Positions 16,851 through 26,981 are shown, counted from the stretch's first letter. The stretch: 64,000 bases of DNA from Flavobacterium macrobrachii (GCF_014486675.1 NZ_JACTAC010000002.1:1-64000); one strand, 5' to 3'. A program made the numbers and translations. Notes: generated from the letters alone by a model not told the origin.

Positions 16851-17264
16851 ATGAAATACATTAATTTTCTTTCTTTGTTTTTGCTATTCAGCTTTGCAAT
16901 TCAAAAAAGCTATTCGCAACCCATTCGTTTTAAAACCAGCAGTGTAAGTTTTACCGATAAAAAAGCAAACGGCAGCTGGAACGAATGGTCGGATTTTGTT
17001 GATGCTAACGTATTGATAACACTTGATGCCAAGAAAAATACTATCACTATAAATTCTCAGGAAGTACAATCCTTTAAAATTAAATCCTACGGAGAAATTA
17101 TCGATAATGATGACGTGAATATTGTACCGTTTGAATGTATGGACAATAAATTTTCCAAATGTCAAATCTTGATTATCACTAAGAAAAAAGAAAATAACCG
17201 AATGCAAGTTTACATCAATTACAACGAAGTAAAATTTGTGTACAACATTTACAATGATAAATAA
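16851..17264 (+). CDS. Conserved hypothetical secreted protein upstream of rnpA
   Basis: The start is set at 16851 (MKYINFLSLFLLFSFAIQ), giving 137 residues with a signal peptide. An in-frame start at 16794 would fall inside the terminator stem and is unlikely. The mature part is a small beta-rich domain (VLITLDAKKNTITINS, VYINYNEVKFVYNIY). The family is unknown. It ends 2 bp before rnpA and is presumably cotranscribed with it. Confidence 0.75.
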   Translation: MKYINFLSLFLLFSFAIQKSYSQPIRFKTSSVSFTDKKANGSWNEWSDFVDANVLITLDAKKNTITINSQEVQSFKIKSYGEIIDNDDVNIVPFECMDNKFSKCQILIITKKKENNRMQVYINYNEVKFVYNIYNDK

Positions 17265-17266
17265 AA

Positions 17267-17650
17267 ATGGATTTTACATATCCAAAAGCCGAAAAACTTA
17301 AGAGTAAAAAAACGATAGATTCTCTTTTTACCAAAGGTAAATCGGTTGGAAAATATCCGTTGCGATTGGTTTTTATTCAAAAAGATTTTGAAGATGATGT
17401 TCCATTGAAAATGGGTGTTTCAGTTTCCAAAAAATATTTTAAAAATGCCGTTGACCGAAACTATTTCAAGCGAATTCTTCGCGAATGTTATCGGCTTAAC
17501 AAACACATTTTGATTGAAAATTTAGACCAAAAATATTGCCTAATGTTTTTCTATCAAACCAAAGAAAAACTGAGTTATCAAGAAATTAATGAAAAAACCA
17601 TTCAGCTTTTTGAAAAATTTGTACTTTCATTAAGAAAAAAAGAAGAATAG
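17267..17650 (+). CDS. rnpA: Ribonuclease P protein component
   Basis: The 127-residue basic protein is the protein subunit of RNase P, which matures tRNA 5' ends. The RNR signature NAVDRNYFKRILRECYRLNK is present near residue 62, preceded by KMGVSVSKKYFKNA. Here it lies between a secreted hypothetical and an S41 protease, not beside rpmH as in many bacteria. Confidence 0.93.
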   Translation: MDFTYPKAEKLKSKKTIDSLFTKGKSVGKYPLRLVFIQKDFEDDVPLKMGVSVSKKYFKNAVDRNYFKRILRECYRLNKHILIENLDQKYCLMFFYQTKEKLSYQEINEKTIQLFEKFVLSLRKKEE

Positions 17651-17695
17651 AATAACTAATTTCGTTAGAAATAAGGATTTATAAAATACATTTTC

Positions 17696-19333
17696 ATGTT
17701 CTCAAAAATTAAAAAACGATATATCATCACCGTTCTTTTGAGCGGATTTTTCTTTGTTGGCGTTAGTTTCAAAGAAGATTTTTTTGAAATTGCTAAACAA
17801 ATCGAAATTTTTACCAACATTTTCAAAACCGTAAATCAAAATTACGTTGACGAAACCAATCCATCAGAATTAATGGATAAAGCGGTAAAAAGCATGCTTG
17901 CCGATATTGATCCATACACCAATTATTTCAGCGAACAAGATGTAATCAAATTCAAAATCAACAATACTGGCGAATATACCGGAATTGGAGCAATGATTAC
18001 TCGAAAAGACGACAAACTTATCATCAAAGAACCATACAAAGGTTTTCCTGCTGATAAAGCTGGTCTAAAAGCTGGTGACGAAATTACCCAAATAGGCGAT
18101 GTGTTACTTTCTGATTTTAAAGACGATGCTTCGCAGTTGCTAAAAGGTGCAAAAAACACCAAAGTCGATATAAAATACTTACGATTAGGGAAACCAATGT
18201 CAACCCAAATAACATTGGACGAAGTAGAAATAAAAGCCGTTCCATTTTTTGCAAAAATTGACGAAAAAACAGGCTACATCGTTCTTTCTCAATTCAATAA
18301 AAAAGCATCTTCAGAAACCAGAGAAGCTTTGGAAAAACTAAAAAATGATGGTGTAACTCAAATCATTCTTGACCTTCGTGGAAATCCTGGCGGATTGCTT
18401 CACGAAGCTGTAAATATTTGTAATTTATTTGTACCAAAAGGCGAAATTATCGTTACCACAAAATCCAAAAACGAAAAATATAACAGCACCTATAAAACCA
18501 CTCGCGAACCTATTGATACGCAAATTCCAATTGCTGTAATCGTAGATGGAAAAAGTGCTTCGGCTTCAGAAATTGTTGCTGGTGCGTTACAAGATTTAGA
18601 TCGAGCTGTTGTTGTTGGTAGCAGAAGTTTTGGAAAAGGATTGGTGCAACGTCCGTTTGATTTAACTTATGGAACGCAAGTAAAAGTTACCATTTCAAGA
18701 TATTACACGCCATCTGGAAGATGTATTCAAGCATTGAATTATAGCAAAAAAGACAAAAACGGAAAAGCTACCAAAACCGACGAGAAAAACTTTACCGCTT
18801 TTAAAACCAAAAACGGAAGAACGGTTTATGATGGTGGCGGAATTTTACCCGATGTAGAATTGGAAGAAACAAAATTGAGTTCGATTGCCGAAGCCTTGCA
18901 AAAAAACGATGCAATCTTCAACTATGTAACCAATTATTATTACAAAAATCCTTCTCTTGGAGATAAAATCCCAACGTTGACCGATGCTGATATGGCCGAT
19001 TTTAAAGCATTCATAAAAAAAGAAAAAATTAGCTTTGATACTGAAACGGAATTGGCTTTAAAAACCACTTTGGAAAAAGCCAAAAAAGAAAAAATCGATG
19101 CGTCAATCGCTGCCGAATATCAACAACTTTTAACCGCTTTGCAAAAAAGTGAAGAGACTTTAATTGATAAAAACAGTAAAGAAATTAAGAATTTACTGCT
19201 AGACGAAATCATCAAAAGATACCAATACAAAGAAGGCTTGTATCAATATTACACAAAAAACAATAGCGAAATTAAAAAAGCTGTCACTTTATTCAATAAC
19301 ATTGCAGAGTATAACAAAATCCTAAAAATTTAA
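17696..19333 (+). CDS. C-terminal processing peptidase (S41 family)
   Basis: The 545-residue protein has an N-terminal signal/anchor (residues 10-24), a PDZ domain at roughly 80-165 (NTGEYTGIGAMI...KAGLKAGDEITQIG) and the S41 catalytic domain. The nucleophile Ser lies in DGKSASASEIVAGALQD and the Lys in SRSFGKGLVQ. It cleaves proteins at their C-termini in the periplasm. A helical, Lys-rich C-terminal extension of about 130 residues follows the protease domain. The next gene starts 2 bp later. Confidence 0.92.
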   Translation: MFSKIKKRYIITVLLSGFFFVGVSFKEDFFEIAKQIEIFTNIFKTVNQNYVDETNPSELMDKAVKSMLADIDPYTNYFSEQDVIKFKINNTGEYTGIGAMITRKDDKLIIKEPYKGFPADKAGLKAGDEITQIGDVLLSDFKDDASQLLKGAKNTKVDIKYLRLGKPMSTQITLDEVEIKAVPFFAKIDEKTGYIVLSQFNKKASSETREALEKLKNDGVTQIILDLRGNPGGLLHEAVNICNLFVPKGEIIVTTKSKNEKYNSTYKTTREPIDTQIPIAVIVDGKSASASEIVAGALQDLDRAVVVGSRSFGKGLVQRPFDLTYGTQVKVTISRYYTPSGRCIQALNYSKKDKNGKATKTDEKNFTAFKTKNGRTVYDGGGILPDVELEETKLSSIAEALQKNDAIFNYVTNYYYKNPSLGDKIPTLTDADMADFKAFIKKEKISFDTETELALKTTLEKAKKEKIDASIAAEYQQLLTALQKSEETLIDKNSKEIKNLLLDEIIKRYQYKEGLYQYYTKNNSEIKKAVTLFNNIAEYNKILKI

Positions 19334-19335
19334 GA

Positions 19336-20148
19336 ATGCGATTTTTACAACTTTTACTGCTATTCACATTTGGATTTCTTCACGCACAGGAAGAAGCGGT
19401 TCATTCTGTATATTTTGATTTTGATAAATCAACCATCAGCGAAAAACAAGGAGAAGAACTTATCTCTTTTATAAAAAAAACAGATTCTACTAGAATTGAG
19501 TCTATAGAAATTTTTGGTTATACAGATGATGTTGGTAAAGAAGCCTACAATTTTAAATTATCAACAAAAAGAGCTTCTGTTATTCAAACTAAAATGATTG
19601 AAAGCGGCATTAAAAACAAAATTATTGTTACCATTGAAGGAAAAGGAAGAATCCTTATTGACGATGATATTGTTGAAAATCTTCCTGAGAAACGCTCTAA
19701 AAATCGCCGGGTTGACATTGTTATCAATCTAAAACCATTGCCAAAAATTGAAATTCCAGGTTTTTATAATTCCATTCAAAAAAATCATATCGTTGGCGAT
19801 CATATTTATCTAGACAACATTCTTTTTGACCGCGGAAGTAGTAAATTAACGTTCAAAGCCAAAACCGAATTAGATAAAGTAGCAAAGCTTTTGCACAAAT
19901 ACAAAAACCTTCAGTTTGAAATCCAAGGCCATGTTTGTTGCACGCCACCATATCAAAAAGAAGCGATTGATAAAGAAACGCGAAAAAGAGCACTTTCAAC
20001 CAACAGAGCTGAATCTGTTTTTAAGTATTTAGCATTTAAGAAAATTCCAAAAAACCGAATGACTTTTAAAGGTTATGGAAATACTGTTCCGCTAGGAAAA
20101 GGCGCAGAATATGATAGAAGAGTTGAATTGGTGATTACGAAGATTTAA
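19336..20148 (+). CDS. OmpA family protein with two tandem OmpA C-like domains
   Basis: The 270-residue protein starts with a signal peptide (MRFLQLLLLFTFGFLHAQ). It then has two peptidoglycan-binding OmpA-C-like domains: one from about 20 to 130 (VYFDFDKSTISEKQ, IEIFGYTDDVGKEAYN, KNRRVDIVI) and a second from about 150 to 270 (ILFDRGSSKLTFKAK, EIQGHVCC, LSTNRAESVFKYL, YDRRVELVI). There is no beta-barrel. The second domain has adjacent cysteines in GHVCCTPP. It may tether envelope components to the cell wall, and it shares a unit with the S41 protease. Confidence 0.85.
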   Translation: MRFLQLLLLFTFGFLHAQEEAVHSVYFDFDKSTISEKQGEELISFIKKTDSTRIESIEIFGYTDDVGKEAYNFKLSTKRASVIQTKMIESGIKNKIIVTIEGKGRILIDDDIVENLPEKRSKNRRVDIVINLKPLPKIEIPGFYNSIQKNHIVGDHIYLDNILFDRGSSKLTFKAKTELDKVAKLLHKYKNLQFEIQGHVCCTPPYQKEAIDKETRKRALSTNRAESVFKYLAFKKIPKNRMTFKGYGNTVPLGKGAEYDRRVELVITKI

Positions 20149-20591
20149 CTTCTTTTCATCTCAATATGCGGAATATCGTCTTCTAAGTACATTTCGCTAG
20201 TTTGAATAAAACCATGACTTTCGTAAAATTTTTTCAGATATAATTGTGCCGAAATGGTGATTTTGCTTTCGCCAAAATAAATTCGGATGCTTTCAACGGC
20301 TTCTCGCATCAAGATATGACCAATTTTACGATCTCTAAAATCGGGATGTGTTACAACTCTTCCAATTGATGCTTCGGCGAAATAATCATTTGGTTTAAAC
20401 AATCGTGCATACGCCACAATTTTGCCTTCAAACGTTCCCAAAAGATGTAATGCTTTCTCATCTTTGCCATCAATATCCAAATAAACGCAGTTTTGCTCCA
20501 CGACAAAGACTTCGCTGCGTAGTTTTAACAATTCATATAGTTCAAGCGAAGAAAGCGTCTCAAATCGCTTTGTTTTCCATTCTAGCAACAT
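20145..20591 (-). CDS. GNAT N-acetyltransferase, ElaA type
   Basis: The 148-residue protein shows the GNAT acetyl-CoA site in IGRVVTHPDFRDRKIGHILM (Arg/Lys-x-x-Gly-Ile-Gly-like turn) near residue 77. The ElaA start LRSEVFVVEQNCVYLDIDGKD is also present. The substrate is unknown. Its 3' end overlaps the OmpA gene by 4 bp, tail to tail. The DUF4837 gene lies immediately upstream with a 2-bp gap. Confidence 0.87.
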   Translation of the reverse strand: MLLEWKTKRFETLSSLELYELLKLRSEVFVVEQNCVYLDIDGKDEKALHLLGTFEGKIVAYARLFKPNDYFAEASIGRVVTHPDFRDRKIGHILMREAVESIRIYFGESKITISAQLYLKKFYESHGFIQTSEMYLEDDIPHIEMKRS

Positions 20592-20593
20592 GG

Positions 20594-21568
20594 TTATTTT
20601 GTTTTAGGTATTTTGATGGTTTTTATGATGGATTCCAGCTCAAACATTAAATCTCGTTTTTGTTTTGATGGCGCGTAACAAAATCCTTCGAGAACCAAAA
20701 TTCTATTGTTTGCTTTGTCTTTTATTGCATAATTTATAAATGGTCCAGACATAAAATCGCTATTGATTTCCCAAGTTCCTTTGGTTTCATATACATTGTA
20801 TTCATTCCAACGAATTTTAGAAAAATAAGGAAAATAAGCTTCTTCGGTTAACATTTTTGCGTTGTTACTTTTGGCATGAATGTATAATTTACCAATAGAA
20901 TCTCTAACTTTTACAATATCGTTTACGGCATTTTTATCGCGAATACTGTTGTATGGAATTTGATAAATGATGATACTATTGTTTCCGCTGGTAATTTCTT
21001 TTTTGAGCCAAATAAAATTTTTCCTTCTTCTAACGTATTCATATTCTATCGGAATTGCTATATCGATATTGAATTTTTTCTTGATTTTATATGTGTTTTG
21101 AAGCGAATCTGTAATAATTTGCTGATTGGCTTTGATTTCCGTTTCTCTCATTCGCTTGATGATTTCGGCGGAATGTTTTTCTAAAAGAAAAAGGATTTCA
21201 TTGGTCGATTTTCCAGTAATGTGAATAGAATTTTGCGTTTCGCCAAATTCATTTGCTTTGATTTCAAAAAGATTTTTATCGCTTTTTTTAACGATTATCA
21301 TGTTCCGACTTCCTGTTGAAAATCCTTCAAAAAGTTTTACTGGAAATTGTTTTATGGTAAAAAGTGGTTCTTCTTGTGGCAATCCAAGAACAGGTGTCGC
21401 AAATTTGTTTCGAATGCTATCGCCAACTTCTGAATTCCATAATTGATCGTCGATAATCACGGAAATAGTGTTGATATGACTAGAATCATCTTGCTTTAAC
21501 GTGTCCGTTTTTTTTTGACACGAAAACAAAATAGAAACCATTAGAAATAAAAAAAGGGTTTTATTCAT
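20594..21568 (-). CDS. DUF4837 family lipoprotein
   Basis: The start is set at 21568 (MNKTLFLFLMVSILFSCQKK), a lipoprotein signal with the lipobox LFSC and Cys17, giving 324 residues. The family is a Bacteroidota lipoprotein of unknown role; the assignment rests on overall resemblance (IDDQLWNSEVGDSIR near the N-terminus). It precedes the ElaA-like gene and lies 40 bp after the LysM protein gene, so the three may form one leftward unit. Confidence 0.78.
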   Translation of the reverse strand: MNKTLFLFLMVSILFSCQKKTDTLKQDDSSHINTISVIIDDQLWNSEVGDSIRNKFATPVLGLPQEEPLFTIKQFPVKLFEGFSTGSRNMIIVKKSDKNLFEIKANEFGETQNSIHITGKSTNEILFLLEKHSAEIIKRMRETEIKANQQIITDSLQNTYKIKKKFNIDIAIPIEYEYVRRRKNFIWLKKEITSGNNSIIIYQIPYNSIRDKNAVNDIVKVRDSIGKLYIHAKSNNAKMLTEEAYFPYFSKIRWNEYNVYETKGTWEINSDFMSGPFINYAIKDKANNRILVLEGFCYAPSKQKRDLMFELESIIKTIKIPKTK

Positions 21569-21608
21569 GATTATGAAATAAAACCCAAATTTATAGAACA
21601 TTTTCGGA

Positions 21609-23888
21609 TTAACCGCTAATTTTAAGTTTCATACCTGGTTTTAAACTTTCGTTGTTTATTCCGTTCCATTTTTTGATGTCCGCAACAGTTACGCCAGGAT
21701 GTTTTTTTGCAATGCTAAAAAGCGAGTCGCCTTTTTTCACGTAATAAAGTTTTACTTTTTCTTTTTCGCTATTAGCAAAAGTTTCTTTTTTGTTTGGTTT
21801 TGTATCGTTTACAATAAATAATTTTTTAGAAACTATTAGTTTTTCGCCTAACTTTATGTTGTTGTCTTCTAAATTGTTCCAATCTTTTAAATCAGAAACC
21901 GATGCGTTATATTTTTTAGCAATGTTTCCAAGATTATCGCCTGCTTTTACAACATATTCAACGATTTTTGTTTCCGTTTTTGCTTCGGTTACAACAGGTT
22001 CTTTTTCATCTGAATTCAAATTCATCAAAGCTAATTTTGAACCCATTTGGACGTTTCCGTCTTCAATTTTGTTCCATTTCTTTAAATCTTCAATGCTAAC
22101 ATTGAATTTTTTGGCAATGTAATAAAGGTTATCTCCTTTTTGAACTTCATAATAATCGCTAGGATTTTGTTTTGCATCTTCTTCATTTTCGTTAGAAGCG
22201 ACGGCATCATTTTGAGTACTTTCAACAATTCTTGGTTGCTTAACTTCTTTTCTAACTGTTGTAACAACACGTTCGTTCTTAACGATTTTTAAATTTGCAC
22301 CAAGATTAATATTGTTGCTTTTCAGTTTGTTCCATTTTTTTACTTCGGCAACAGTAACTCCGTGTTTATCGGCAATTTCCCCAAGATTGTCACCTTTTTT
22401 TACTTTGTAATATTTAGTAACATCTTTATAAGTAACTACTTTTTCCTCTTTGAAAACTTTAGCCGAATTTGATGCTAATGTTTCTTTTACTGTAGTTGTA
22501 TCGGTTTTAACTTTGGCAACTTTAGTTTCAGCAACAGCAGTATTTTCTTGAGAAATGGCTTGTTGCGTATATACTTTTAGATTTCTTCCTAATGGTGCGG
22601 AATTACTTCTTAATCTGTTCCATTTTTTCAACTGCGCAACGGTAACACCATATTTATCTGAGATTTCGCCCAAACTATCGCCGCGTCTAACTTTATGATA
22701 TTTCAATTTTGTAGTCGAATCGTTTGAAGCAACTGCCGATGCAAATCTTATATCAAAAGGTTTTTCTCTAAAACTGTCTTCATATTTTGCGTAAGCATAA
22801 ATTTTATCTTCGTTTGATTCAAAAAGTGCTATTTTATCTAGAGGCAATCTTAAATAGTAATCGTTTCCAGATATTACAGGAACAACTTCTCTTTTATAAG
22901 ATGGATTTAAAAACTGTAATTCTGCTACTGAAACGTCCAATAAATCAGCAATTTGCTTGAAAGTTAAAGCGTTTTTTACCTGAACAGTATCGGTTGCAAA
23001 ATGATTGGCAACTGGTTTATGAGGAACAATTCCGTGTTCTTTGTGATATTCAAAAATGTACATCGTAGCTAAGAAAGCTGGAACATAACCTTGTGTTTCT
23101 TTGTGTAAATATGGTCTGATATTCCAATAATTTTGTTTTCCGCCCGAACGACGAATCGCTTTAGCAACATTTCCTGGTCCAGTGTTGTAAGAAGCCAAAA
23201 CCAAATCCCAATCGCCAAAAATACTGTACATGTTTTTCATATACTGTGTTGCAGCTTTACTCGCTTTCATTGGATCGCTTCTTTCGTCAACATAAGTATC
23301 GATTTTCAAGCCATATTGTTTTCCGGTTTGGTACATGAATTGCCATAAACCTGTTGCGCCAGCTTTAGAAACTGCTCTTGGGTTTAACGCCGATTCCACA
23401 ACAGCCAAATATTTAATTTCCAAAGGGATATTGTGTGCCGCTAATGATTCTTCGAATAATGGAAAATAGTATTGTGAAATTCCCATTAATCGCTCAAATC
23501 CTTTTTTACGGTTTTTCAAAAATGACTTTATAACATTTTCTAAACCAACATTATACTCGATATTGAAAGGAGATTTTTCGTCTAATTTCTTTAATCTTTC
23601 TTTTAATAATTCGGTTGGCAATTCATAATCAACTTTTTCATCAACATTGATGTTTTTAATGTCCAATGTCATTTCGTTGTATAAATCCAAACTCGCTAAT
23701 TCCTTCATCCACATACTATCGATACACGAAGCTAAATTATCGCGAACAAAGGTCGTTTTGATAGAATCGAGATACTGTTTTTTGGTTAAAGGAACTTTTT
23801 CAATTTTAGCAGGAATGATAGTGTCTTGAGCAAAAGTTGCCGCAGAAACAAAGATTACTGCAAGTGAAGTTATTTTTTTTATAATCAT
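21609..23888 (-). CDS. LysM-repeat lytic transglycosylase (MltD-like)
   Basis: The 759-residue secreted protein (signal peptide to about residue 20) has a lytic transglycosylase domain near 110-280. Its catalytic Glu is in YLAVVESALNPRAVSKAGATG, with the later LASYNTGPGNVAKAI. Five LysM repeats follow (each YxVKKGDxLxxIAKKxxVxxxxLKxWN, starting near residues 400, 490, 580, 650 and 715) with Lys/Thr-rich linkers. It cuts glycan strands of peptidoglycan, anchored through LysM. Many family members carry only two or three LysM units. Confidence 0.92.
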   Translation of the reverse strand: MIIKKITSLAVIFVSAATFAQDTIIPAKIEKVPLTKKQYLDSIKTTFVRDNLASCIDSMWMKELASLDLYNEMTLDIKNINVDEKVDYELPTELLKERLKKLDEKSPFNIEYNVGLENVIKSFLKNRKKGFERLMGISQYYFPLFEESLAAHNIPLEIKYLAVVESALNPRAVSKAGATGLWQFMYQTGKQYGLKIDTYVDERSDPMKASKAATQYMKNMYSIFGDWDLVLASYNTGPGNVAKAIRRSGGKQNYWNIRPYLHKETQGYVPAFLATMYIFEYHKEHGIVPHKPVANHFATDTVQVKNALTFKQIADLLDVSVAELQFLNPSYKREVVPVISGNDYYLRLPLDKIALFESNEDKIYAYAKYEDSFREKPFDIRFASAVASNDSTTKLKYHKVRRGDSLGEISDKYGVTVAQLKKWNRLRSNSAPLGRNLKVYTQQAISQENTAVAETKVAKVKTDTTTVKETLASNSAKVFKEEKVVTYKDVTKYYKVKKGDNLGEIADKHGVTVAEVKKWNKLKSNNINLGANLKIVKNERVVTTVRKEVKQPRIVESTQNDAVASNENEEDAKQNPSDYYEVQKGDNLYYIAKKFNVSIEDLKKWNKIEDGNVQMGSKLALMNLNSDEKEPVVTEAKTETKIVEYVVKAGDNLGNIAKKYNASVSDLKDWNNLEDNNIKLGEKLIVSKKLFIVNDTKPNKKETFANSEKEKVKLYYVKKGDSLFSIAKKHPGVTVADIKKWNGINNESLKPGMKLKISG

Positions 23889-23976
23889 AACTTTATTTTA
23901 TTAAAGTTTCGTTTGTTTTTTGTTTGTATATGTTTACTAACGTAAATAATTGTAATATATTGTATTAGCAAAAAAT

Positions 23977-25164
23977 TTATTCTAAAATAGCTGCAATTCC
24001 TGGTAAAACTCTTCCTTCAAGCATTTCTAACATTGCTCCGCCACCAGTAGAAACGTAACTCATTTTTTCTTCAAAACCGAATTGTTTCACTGCAGCAACC
24101 GAATCGCCACCACCAACAAGAGAAAATGCTCCATTTTCTGTAGCTTCTGCGATGAAATTTCCTAAAGTGATTGTTCCTTTGGAAAAATTTTCCATTTCAA
24201 AAACACCCAATGGTCCATTCCAAAGAATAGTTTTACTGTTTAAAATTACTTCTTTGAAATTCGCTAACGATTTTGGTCCAGCGTCTAAACCTTGCCATCC
24301 ATCAGGAATTTCGCGAACGTCAACTATTTGTGTGTTAGCATCATTTGAAAAAGCATCGGCTGCAACAACATCAACTGGAATGTGAATTTGAACATTTTTT
24401 GCTTTTGCTTTTGACAAAATTTCCAATGCTAAATCCAATTTATCGTTTTCACAGATTGAATCGCCAACATTTCCACCCAACGCTTTAATGAACGTAAAAG
24501 TCATTCCACCGCCAATAATCATGTGGTCTACTTTGTCTAAAATATTTTCGATAACGGTAATTTTTGACGAAACTTTTGAACCGCCAAGAACTGCTGTTAC
24601 GGGTTTAACTGAATTATTCAACACTCGGTTTAAACTTTCAATTTCTTTGGCTAAAAGAGTGCCAAAACATTTATCGTTTGGAAAAAACTGAGCAATTATG
24701 GTTGTGGAAGCATGCGCTCTGTGAGCTGTTCCAAAAGCATCGTTTACATAAATATCTCCTAGCGAAGCTAATTCTTTGGCAAATTCAACATCGCCAGCTT
24801 CTTCTTCAGCATAAAAACGAAGATTTTCAAGAAGTAAAACATCGCCGTTTTGAATATTTTTTACAGCATTTTGAGCAACTTGACCACGGCAATCGTCAAC
24901 AAAAGTTACTGATTTTTCTAAAACTTGAGACGTTGTTTGAACAATATGACGAAGTGAATATTTGTCCTCTTTTCCTTTTGGTCTTCCAAGATGTGACATC
25001 AAAATTACGCTTCCACCATCGGCTAAAATTTTATCAATAGTTGGCTTTGCGGCTTCAATTCTATTGGCATCAGTTACATTAAAATTTTCGTCTAAAGGAA
25101 CATTAAAATCAACTCTAATTATGGCTTTTTTGTTTTTGAAATCGAAATCTTGGATTGTTTTCAT
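23977..25164 (-). CDS. pgk: Phosphoglycerate kinase
   Basis: The start is taken at 25164 ([11 protein letters not shown]), giving 395 residues, the usual length; in-frame starts at 25176 and 25203 exist. Signatures are the N-terminal [24 protein letters not shown] and the C-terminal ATP site [17 protein letters not shown] with [13 protein letters not shown]. It makes ATP in glycolysis by transferring phosphate from 1,3-bisphosphoglycerate to ADP. It is monocistronic, with a -7 element 28 bp upstream. Confidence 0.96.
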   Translation of the reverse strand: MKTIQDFDFKNKKAIIRVDFNVPLDENFNVTDANRIEAAKPTIDKILADGGSVILMSHLGRPKGKEDKYSLRHIVQTTSQVLEKSVTFVDDCRGQVAQNAVKNIQNGDVLLLENLRFYAEEEAGDVEFAKELASLGDIYVNDAFGTAHRAHASTTIIAQFFPNDKCFGTLLAKEIESLNRVLNNSVKPVTAVLGGSKVSSKITVIENILDKVDHMIIGGGMTFTFIKALGGNVGDSICENDKLDLALEILSKAKAKNVQIHIPVDVVAADAFSNDANTQIVDVREIPDGWQGLDAGPKSLANFKEVILNSKTILWNGPLGVFEMENFSKGTITLGNFIAEATENGAFSLVGGGDSVAAVKQFGFEEKMSYVSTGGGAMLEMLEGRVLPGIAAILE

Positions 25165-25191
25165 TGATTGTGACATTTTTATGAATCCTTG

Positions 25192-25199
25192 CAAATATA
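25192..25199 (-). promoter_or_regulatory. -7 element of pgk
   Basis: On the minus strand TATATTTG is a perfect -7 element. Transcription would begin close to 25185, which favours the pgk start at 25164 over those at 25176 or 25203. Confidence 0.5.
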
Positions 25200-25366
25200 A
25201 CAAAATTAAATTTTATGGTTCTTTTTTGTGTCTTTATCGATGATTTTTAAGAAAAATTTAAGTTATAAATCTTTTACTATCAACTTTTTAAAATTTATTT
25301 TTTGACCAATGCTATTTAGCAAAAAATCAGAATTAGTATTATTTTAAACCAATACAGTTTTTGACT

Positions 25367-25374
25367 TATATTTG
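25367..25374 (+). promoter_or_regulatory. -7 element adjoining the holB start codon
   Basis: TATATTTG ends 4 bp before the ATG at 25379. With the usual -7 to start spacing the transcript would begin at or next to the start codon, giving a leaderless or almost leaderless mRNA. Confidence 0.45.
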
Positions 25375-25378
25375 CTTT

Positions 25379-26527
25379 ATGCATTTTTCGGAAATTTTAG
25401 GACAAGATTATATCAAAAATCACTTATCAAAAAGCGCTTTGGAAGGACGAATTCCACATGCGCAGCTTTTTGTTGGTCCAGAAGGAAGCGGAACTTTAGC
25501 GATGGCAATTGCTTATGCTCAATTTGTTTTATGCCAAAATTTAGGAAGCGATAATTCGGGCGGAAACGAAAGTTGTAATTTAAAATTTCAAAATCTTTCG
25601 CATCCCGATTTGCATTTTATTTATCCAAATGTGACGAATGATGATGTAAAATCGAAACCAAAAAGTGCCGATTTTATTGCCGAATGGCGAGAATTTGTAT
25701 TAAAAAATCCCTACGGAAGTTTATTTGATTGGTACAAACATCTTGGCGTAAAAAACAAACAAGGCGAAATTCGCGTTGATGATGCTCAAGATATTTTGAA
25801 ATCATTGGCATTGAAATCCTACGAAGGCGGTTATAAAATCATGATTGTTTGGATGGCAGAAAAAATGAATATTGCTGCGTCAAATAAATTGTTGAAATTA
25901 TTAGAAGAACCGCCAGAAAAAACACTTTTTCTATTAATTGCCGAAAACGAAGAAGATATTATCCAAACGATTCGTTCGCGTTGTCAAGTAGTTCATTTTC
26001 CAGCTTTGCCTGAAAAAGTTATTGCTGAAAAATTAATTTCTTCGATGAATTTGGAACACAATTTGGCACAAAAAATAGCGCATCAATCGCAGGGGAATTT
26101 CAACAATGCTTTACATCTTTTACAATCAGATGAAGATGAATTGCCTTTTGAAGAATGGTTTGTGGATTGGGTTCGAACCGCTTTTCGTGCCAAAGGAAAT
26201 GCTGCGGCTATCAATGGATTGCTTTCCTGGAGCGAAACGATTGCTGGCATTGGAAGAGAAAGTCAAAAGCAGTTTTTGAATTTTTGCATAACGATGTTTC
26301 GACAAGCGTTGTTACACAATTATGAAGCCAAAAAATTGGTTTATCTTGAACCAAAAGTTGAAAATTTTACTTTTGATAAATTTTCTCCATTTGTCACTGG
26401 TGAAAATATTACCGAAATTTTTGAAGCGCTTTCCGATGCTATTTATCACATTGAAAGAAACGGAAATGCCAAAATTATTCTCACCGATTTATCTATAAAA
26501 CTAACCCGTTTAATCCATAAAAATTAA
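25379..26527 (+). CDS. holB: DNA polymerase III delta' subunit
   Basis: The start is set at 25379 (MHFSEILGQDYIKNHL), giving 382 residues. Clamp-loader AAA+ features are FVGPEGSGTLAMA (a P-loop without the usual Lys, as expected for delta'), AEKMNIAASNKLLKLLEEPPEKTLFLLIAE and IIQTIRSRCQVV with the SRC motif. It helps load the sliding clamp. The zinc-module cysteines of other delta' proteins are only partly present (LCQN, NESCN). It is followed after 4 bp by a DoxX-like gene. Confidence 0.9.
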   Translation: MHFSEILGQDYIKNHLSKSALEGRIPHAQLFVGPEGSGTLAMAIAYAQFVLCQNLGSDNSGGNESCNLKFQNLSHPDLHFIYPNVTNDDVKSKPKSADFIAEWREFVLKNPYGSLFDWYKHLGVKNKQGEIRVDDAQDILKSLALKSYEGGYKIMIVWMAEKMNIAASNKLLKLLEEPPEKTLFLLIAENEEDIIQTIRSRCQVVHFPALPEKVIAEKLISSMNLEHNLAQKIAHQSQGNFNNALHLLQSDEDELPFEEWFVDWVRTAFRAKGNAAAINGLLSWSETIAGIGRESQKQFLNFCITMFRQALLHNYEAKKLVYLEPKVENFTFDKFSPFVTGENITEIFEALSDAIYHIERNGNAKIILTDLSIKLTRLIHKN

Positions 26528-26531
26528 GATT

Positions 26532-26915
26532 ATGAACAATACAGCATCTATTTTGGTTTTAGTATTTCTTGCCGTAACTTTTATCCAATCTGCTTATGAC
26601 AAAGTGTTTGAATGGAAAGGAAATGTGGAATGGCTAAAAGGTCATTTTGCTGATACTATTTTGAAAAACAATGTTCCATTAGCATTGGGAATCATCTTAA
26701 TTTTAGAACTTGCAGCAGGAATTTTATCTTTAGTTGGTTGTGCCGAATTATTCATCAATGGCGGAAGAACTTTTGGATTTTATGGTGCCGTTATTTCTTG
26801 TATTACATTGATATTTTTACTTCTTGGTCAACGTTTAGCCAAAGATTATGATGGTGCAAGAACGATTGCCATTTATTTTGTTCCGGCAGTTTTGGCGGTG
26901 TATTGGTTGAGTTAA
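26532..26915 (+). CDS. DoxX family membrane protein
   Basis: The 127-residue protein has four predicted transmembrane segments (about 5-20, 48-68, 75-97 and 110-126). It has the DoxX-like layout with FIQSAYDKVFEWKGN near residue 17. It sits in the inner membrane. Its role is unknown; DoxX relatives are linked to redox or thiosulfate metabolism in some organisms. It is likely cotranscribed with holB (4-bp gap). Confidence 0.78.
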   Translation: MNNTASILVLVFLAVTFIQSAYDKVFEWKGNVEWLKGHFADTILKNNVPLALGIILILELAAGILSLVGCAELFINGGRTFGFYGAVISCITLIFLLLGQRLAKDYDGARTIAIYFVPAVLAVYWLS

Positions 26916-26981
26916 ATTACTGCTTCAAAATCAATTTTTTGAAAATATTTTTTTACTTTTATAACTAAATTTTTCATTCAA

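Noticed and set aside
16884-17207. 107-residue open frame on the minus strand
   Set aside because: It mirrors the secreted hypothetical gene upstream of rnpA. The plus-strand frame has a signal peptide and operon spacing and is preferred.
24678-25040. 120-residue open frame on the plus strand
   Set aside because: It lies wholly antisense to pgk, is rich in His, Gln and Leu, and has no family features. It is a shadow of the well-supported pgk gene.
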